Positions 41,331 through 43,649 of a stretch of DNA of 43,649 nt are shown here, one piece after another. The DNA lies in the NCBI GenBank assembly GCA_947632025.1, contig CANRNN010000015.1, positions 1 through 43,649 on the forward strand. Reading direction: 5' to 3'. A program made the position numbers and the translations under genes. The notes below the pieces were generated by a model that was given only the letters and a program-made list of their open reading frames with translations, did no database searches and had not been told where the DNA came from. The number at the start of each line of letters is the position of its first letter. Position 1 is the first letter of the stretch. Origin of the DNA: an uncultured Clostridia bacterium. GTDB taxonomy: Bacteria > Bacillota > Clostridia > Oscillospirales > Ruminococcaceae.

Positions 41331-43208
41331 ATGGAAAAGAAAGTAATAATTATTAAATTAAAATCTCAAGTGTGTGATAGCATTTCACGTTTTGAAGAAT
41401 CCTATGAATTTTTTCTAAAGCATGAAACAACTAAAAGGTATTATAATTTCCCCAGAAACAATAAAACTTCCTATTTGAACGAATTAACTGATATGGGAAA
41501 ATATTATTTTTTGGCTTTTGTTTTTGATAATGGTGGTGGAAATAATAAGTATGAAAAGTATTTTTTGGGTGTTGGCACATACAACGATGAACATAAAAGT
41601 TTAGAAATATCAACTCAATATTCGAGTGTGGAAAATAATATGACAAAGAGCTTGAGAAAATTATCTGATATTGACATAAACAAGGACTTTATGAATGGAG
41701 AGTATGTCTCAATAGAAAATTCCAAGCTTTTATTTGATCAGTTGGACCGGATTTTGTCAGAGATGCCCGTATTCCACAGAATTGAAAGAGAATATGGTTC
41801 AATTGAAACGGAAGGTCATCTTCATAAATTAGCGCAGAAAAACGAATATTGCCGCAGACAATACAATTTACGTAGTGTACAGGAAGGCAGAGGAGAATTT
41901 CAAAGGGATTATGAGCGCATAGTTCATTCAAAAGCATTTAGACGAATGGTCGATAAGGCTCAGGTGTTTAGTGCGTCAAAAGGAGATTACTACAGAACAC
42001 GAATGACACATTCGCAGGCTGTTGCACAAATAGCGAGAGGGATTGCTGCTGAACTTGATCTCAATCTTAATTTAACAGAAGCCATTTCTTTAGGTCATGA
42101 TCTTGGTCACACGCCTTTCGGTCATCAAGGTGAAAGGACGCTCAATGATATTCTTCACAATAAGATATCGATAATAAAAAACGCTGAAATTTTTGAAGAT
42201 AATTTTGGTGGATTTAAGCATAATTATCAATCTGTTCGTGTTGCGTCTATACTTGAAGAAGAATATTTCGAAGTAAGCGGAATGGATCTAAGCTACCAGA
42301 CACTTGAGGGAATGCTTAAACATACAAGTTTGTCAAAAAAAGGACAGACATTTGAATTGAAAGAGTTTATAAGTGCCGATGACGCAGAAGAGGAATTGAG
42401 ATTTGATACAAGCGTCTGCTCAACATTAGAAGGACAGATTGTTGCTATTGCTGATGAGATAGCACAACGTGGGCACGATCTGGATGACGCTCTTTCGTCG
42501 GGAATGATATCTGTTGAAGAATTTAAGAAATATTTAGAATTCAAAAAGATGCACGAGCTTAAAGAAAGAATTGAAAAACTATTTGAAGATATGAAAATTG
42601 CAGAAACTAATCACTGCTTATTTTCAGATAAAGAAGAATTGATGCACAGCCGTGTGGTTTCTACAGTTATTTCATATTTTATCAATGATGTTATTAAAAC
42701 CTCAAAAATCAGTATGGATAATTATTCTGAGGAGGAGTTCAAAAATAATGGGTATGCAGTTAAAGAGAGTATAATAAAATTTTCAGATTCAGCAAGTGCG
42801 ATAAACAAATACCTTGAAGTAATGATAGCAAACAGAGTAATCAATAGTTCCGAAGTATCTTTGTTTGATAACAATGGTGCAACGATAGTGACAGGATTAT
42901 TCAAAGCGTATTATAACAATCCACGCTTAATAGATAAGGGAACTCAACGCAGAATTTATGCTGAGATTTTCCGGCATACAAAAAATGTTGTTGATTTCGA
43001 ACTCGGTGATCATGATGTTATCAACGATGAGATAAAAAAGATAACAATGGCTGATCTGTCGGATAAAAATAATGAAATGGAGTCGGAACTCAAAGAAGAA
43101 TATAAACTGAAACGTAAAATTTTAGTTCGTAATATTTGCGACTACATTTCAGGTATGACTGACACTTATGCTATCAATGAATTCAGACGTATTGAAAAAC
43201 AAATATAA
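41331..43208 (+). CDS. HD-domain dGTPase with an extra N-terminal domain
   Basis: This is a 625-residue protein. From about residue 185 it is a dNTP triphosphohydrolase of the dGTPase family: RDYERIVHSKAFRRM, H227 in MTHSQAVAQ, H256-D257 in GHDLGHTPFGHQG, and D375 in AIADEIAQRGHD, the four metal ligands of the HD fold. Such enzymes remove triphosphate from dNTPs, and some defend bacteria by starving phages of nucleotides. The first 180 residues are an added domain I cannot place (FEESYEFFLKHETTKRYYNF; FVFDNGGGNNKYEKYFLGVG). ATG 41331 is chosen for the AAAGGA upstream. It is a single gene with its own promoter in accessory DNA. Confidence 0.85.
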   Translation: MEKKVIIIKLKSQVCDSISRFEESYEFFLKHETTKRYYNFPRNNKTSYLNELTDMGKYYFLAFVFDNGGGNNKYEKYFLGVGTYNDEHKSLEISTQYSSVENNMTKSLRKLSDIDINKDFMNGEYVSIENSKLLFDQLDRILSEMPVFHRIEREYGSIETEGHLHKLAQKNEYCRRQYNLRSVQEGRGEFQRDYERIVHSKAFRRMVDKAQVFSASKGDYYRTRMTHSQAVAQIARGIAAELDLNLNLTEAISLGHDLGHTPFGHQGERTLNDILHNKISIIKNAEIFEDNFGGFKHNYQSVRVASILEEEYFEVSGMDLSYQTLEGMLKHTSLSKKGQTFELKEFISADDAEEELRFDTSVCSTLEGQIVAIADEIAQRGHDLDDALSSGMISVEEFKKYLEFKKMHELKERIEKLFEDMKIAETNHCLFSDKEELMHSRVVSTVISYFINDVIKTSKISMDNYSEEEFKNNGYAVKESIIKFSDSASAINKYLEVMIANRVINSSEVSLFDNNGATIVTGLFKAYYNNPRLIDKGTQRRIYAEIFRHTKNVVDFELGDHDVINDEIKKITMADLSDKNNEMESELKEEYKLKRKILVRNICDYISGMTDTYAINEFRRIEKQI

Positions 43209-43329
43209 ACACTTTACAAAATCTTAATCCCAAATCCAAATTAGAAATACCTGAAAATATTATAATTAGTGTTTATAATGAAATGCAGTAATAGTAATTA
43301 GACAGTTGTTGTAGTTGAATTTAATTGTA

Positions 43330-43358
43330 TTGACAAGGCTTGAGTAATTTGTTATCAT
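43330..43358 (+). promoter_or_regulatory. Promoter before the terminal leader region
   Basis: TTGACA (43330-43335), a 17-base spacer and TATCAT (43353-43358). It would transcribe the 25-base repeat, two hairpins and the small ORF at 43488. Confidence 0.6.
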
Positions 43359-43384
43359 ATTGTCAAGAAAGACATGACATAAAA

Positions 43385-43409
43385 AAATCTATTTTGTAAA
43401 GGTTAGACA
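43385..43409 (+). repeat. 25-base direct repeat, right copy
   Basis: It matches 28468-28492 at 24 of 25 bases in the same orientation. It is followed by a GGGCA..TGCCC hairpin, whereas the left copy is followed by different sequence. Confidence 0.6.
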
Positions 43410-43438
43410 GCCGGGCAGGGCAATGCCCTGCACCGTTT

Positions 43439-43464
43439 CCCAGTGAGATGTTGTTCTCACTGGG
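43439..43464 (+). terminator. Hairpin in the leader of the last ORF
   Basis: CCCAGTGAGA (43439-43448) pairs perfectly with TCTCACTGGG (43455-43464) around TGTTGT. The following bases (ACGTTGTTTTC) are only moderately T-rich, so it may be an attenuator or an RNA structure. Confidence 0.45.
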
Positions 43465-43487
43465 ACGTTGTTTTCTGTAAGGATATT

Positions 43488-43625
43488 ATGCGTAATTTAT
43501 TTAATAAAGGTGCCGGCATGACCGGCGGCAAGTTCGTTTCGCAGGTTCTTGCGGGGCAGTTTTATGCCGCCCGACGTCCCCCTTCGTTGTCGTCGGCGAC
43601 GTCAGATCATTGTAAGCGGACGTGA
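43488..43625 (+). CDS. Small ORF (45 residues), unidentified
   Basis: ATG 43488 has AAGGATATT before it and a promoter 130 bases upstream. The frame reads MRNLFNKGAGMTGGKFVSQV then LAGQFYAARRPPSLSS. A diverged non-coding relative of this DNA lies at 28395-28445 (GCCGGC..GGCAGCGAATTTGT..GCGGGGCATTTTG). The GC-rich end could fold, so it might be RNA rather than protein. The window ends 24 bases later. Confidence 0.35.
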   Translation: MRNLFNKGAGMTGGKFVSQVLAGQFYAARRPPSLSSATSDHCKRT

Positions 43626-43649
43626 GAGCATCATACGCGGTTTTGAGCG

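Overview
The window looks like the chromosome of a low-to-mid GC member of the Clostridia (Bacillota), most likely a gut-associated Oscillospirales/Ruminococcus-like bacterium. This rests on AGGAGG-type ribosome binding sites, TTGACA-17-TATAAT promoters, TnpX/TnpV/MobC-type mobile genes, GHKL/LytTR regulators and Ser-rich lipoproteins. No rRNA or species-diagnostic gene is present, so the placement is an inference. About two thirds of the window is mobile or decaying accessory DNA. It surrounds one coherent block of chromosomal operons at 10.1-22.9 kb.

1-9942: a tRNA-Asn gene is followed by a roughly 9.9 kb island. A perfect 31-bp copy of the tRNA 3' end at 9912-9942, followed by an orphan terminator, closes the island. 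It carries a BcgI-like restriction-modification system: an endonuclease-methylase fusion, then a specificity subunit joined through what looks like a -1 ribosomal frameshift signal. A HEPN-motif gene follows in the same operon. Next come a broken tnpV, a truncated relaxase, mobC, an oriT-like region, a CHC2 zinc-finger protein, a conserved 49-residue protein and a serine recombinase broken by a MITE-like repeat.

10.1-22.9 kb (nearly all minus strand): three operons encode aldo/keto reductases, an iron-type alcohol dehydrogenase, cytoplasmic and lipoprotein flavodoxins, a DUF4405 membrane cytochrome-like protein, four esterase-like hydrolases and a truncated permease. All three promoters share an upstream palindrome (AGTTGTAAC-N5-GTTACAACT type), a conserved tract and 17-bp-spaced -35/-10 boxes. 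The LysR gene at 18123-19007 is the obvious candidate regulator. An ECF transporter S component, a metA pseudogene and a degenerate tRNA-Met-like element lie among them.

22.9-43.6 kb: two further degraded mobC/oriT modules (about 23.1 and 38.2 kb) lie about 15 kb apart, among defence-like cargo and pseudogenes. The intact cargo comprises a 1221-residue TPR/GreAB-C/PIN-like conflict protein, a tyrosine recombinase, a GT2 glycosyltransferase, a deoxyribosyltransferase-like/HEAT protein, a GIN-domain lipoprotein and an HD-domain dGTPase with an extra N-terminal domain. The GT2 and HEAT genes share an identical 22-nt hairpin/RBS leader. The pseudogenes include a MobP3-type relaxase, nitroreductase, lipoprotein, GHKL kinase, LytTR regulator and serine recombinases. 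A 25-nt near-identical direct repeat at 28468 and 43385 brackets the last 15 kb. Many frameshifts fall in short homopolymers, so some could be sequencing errors.
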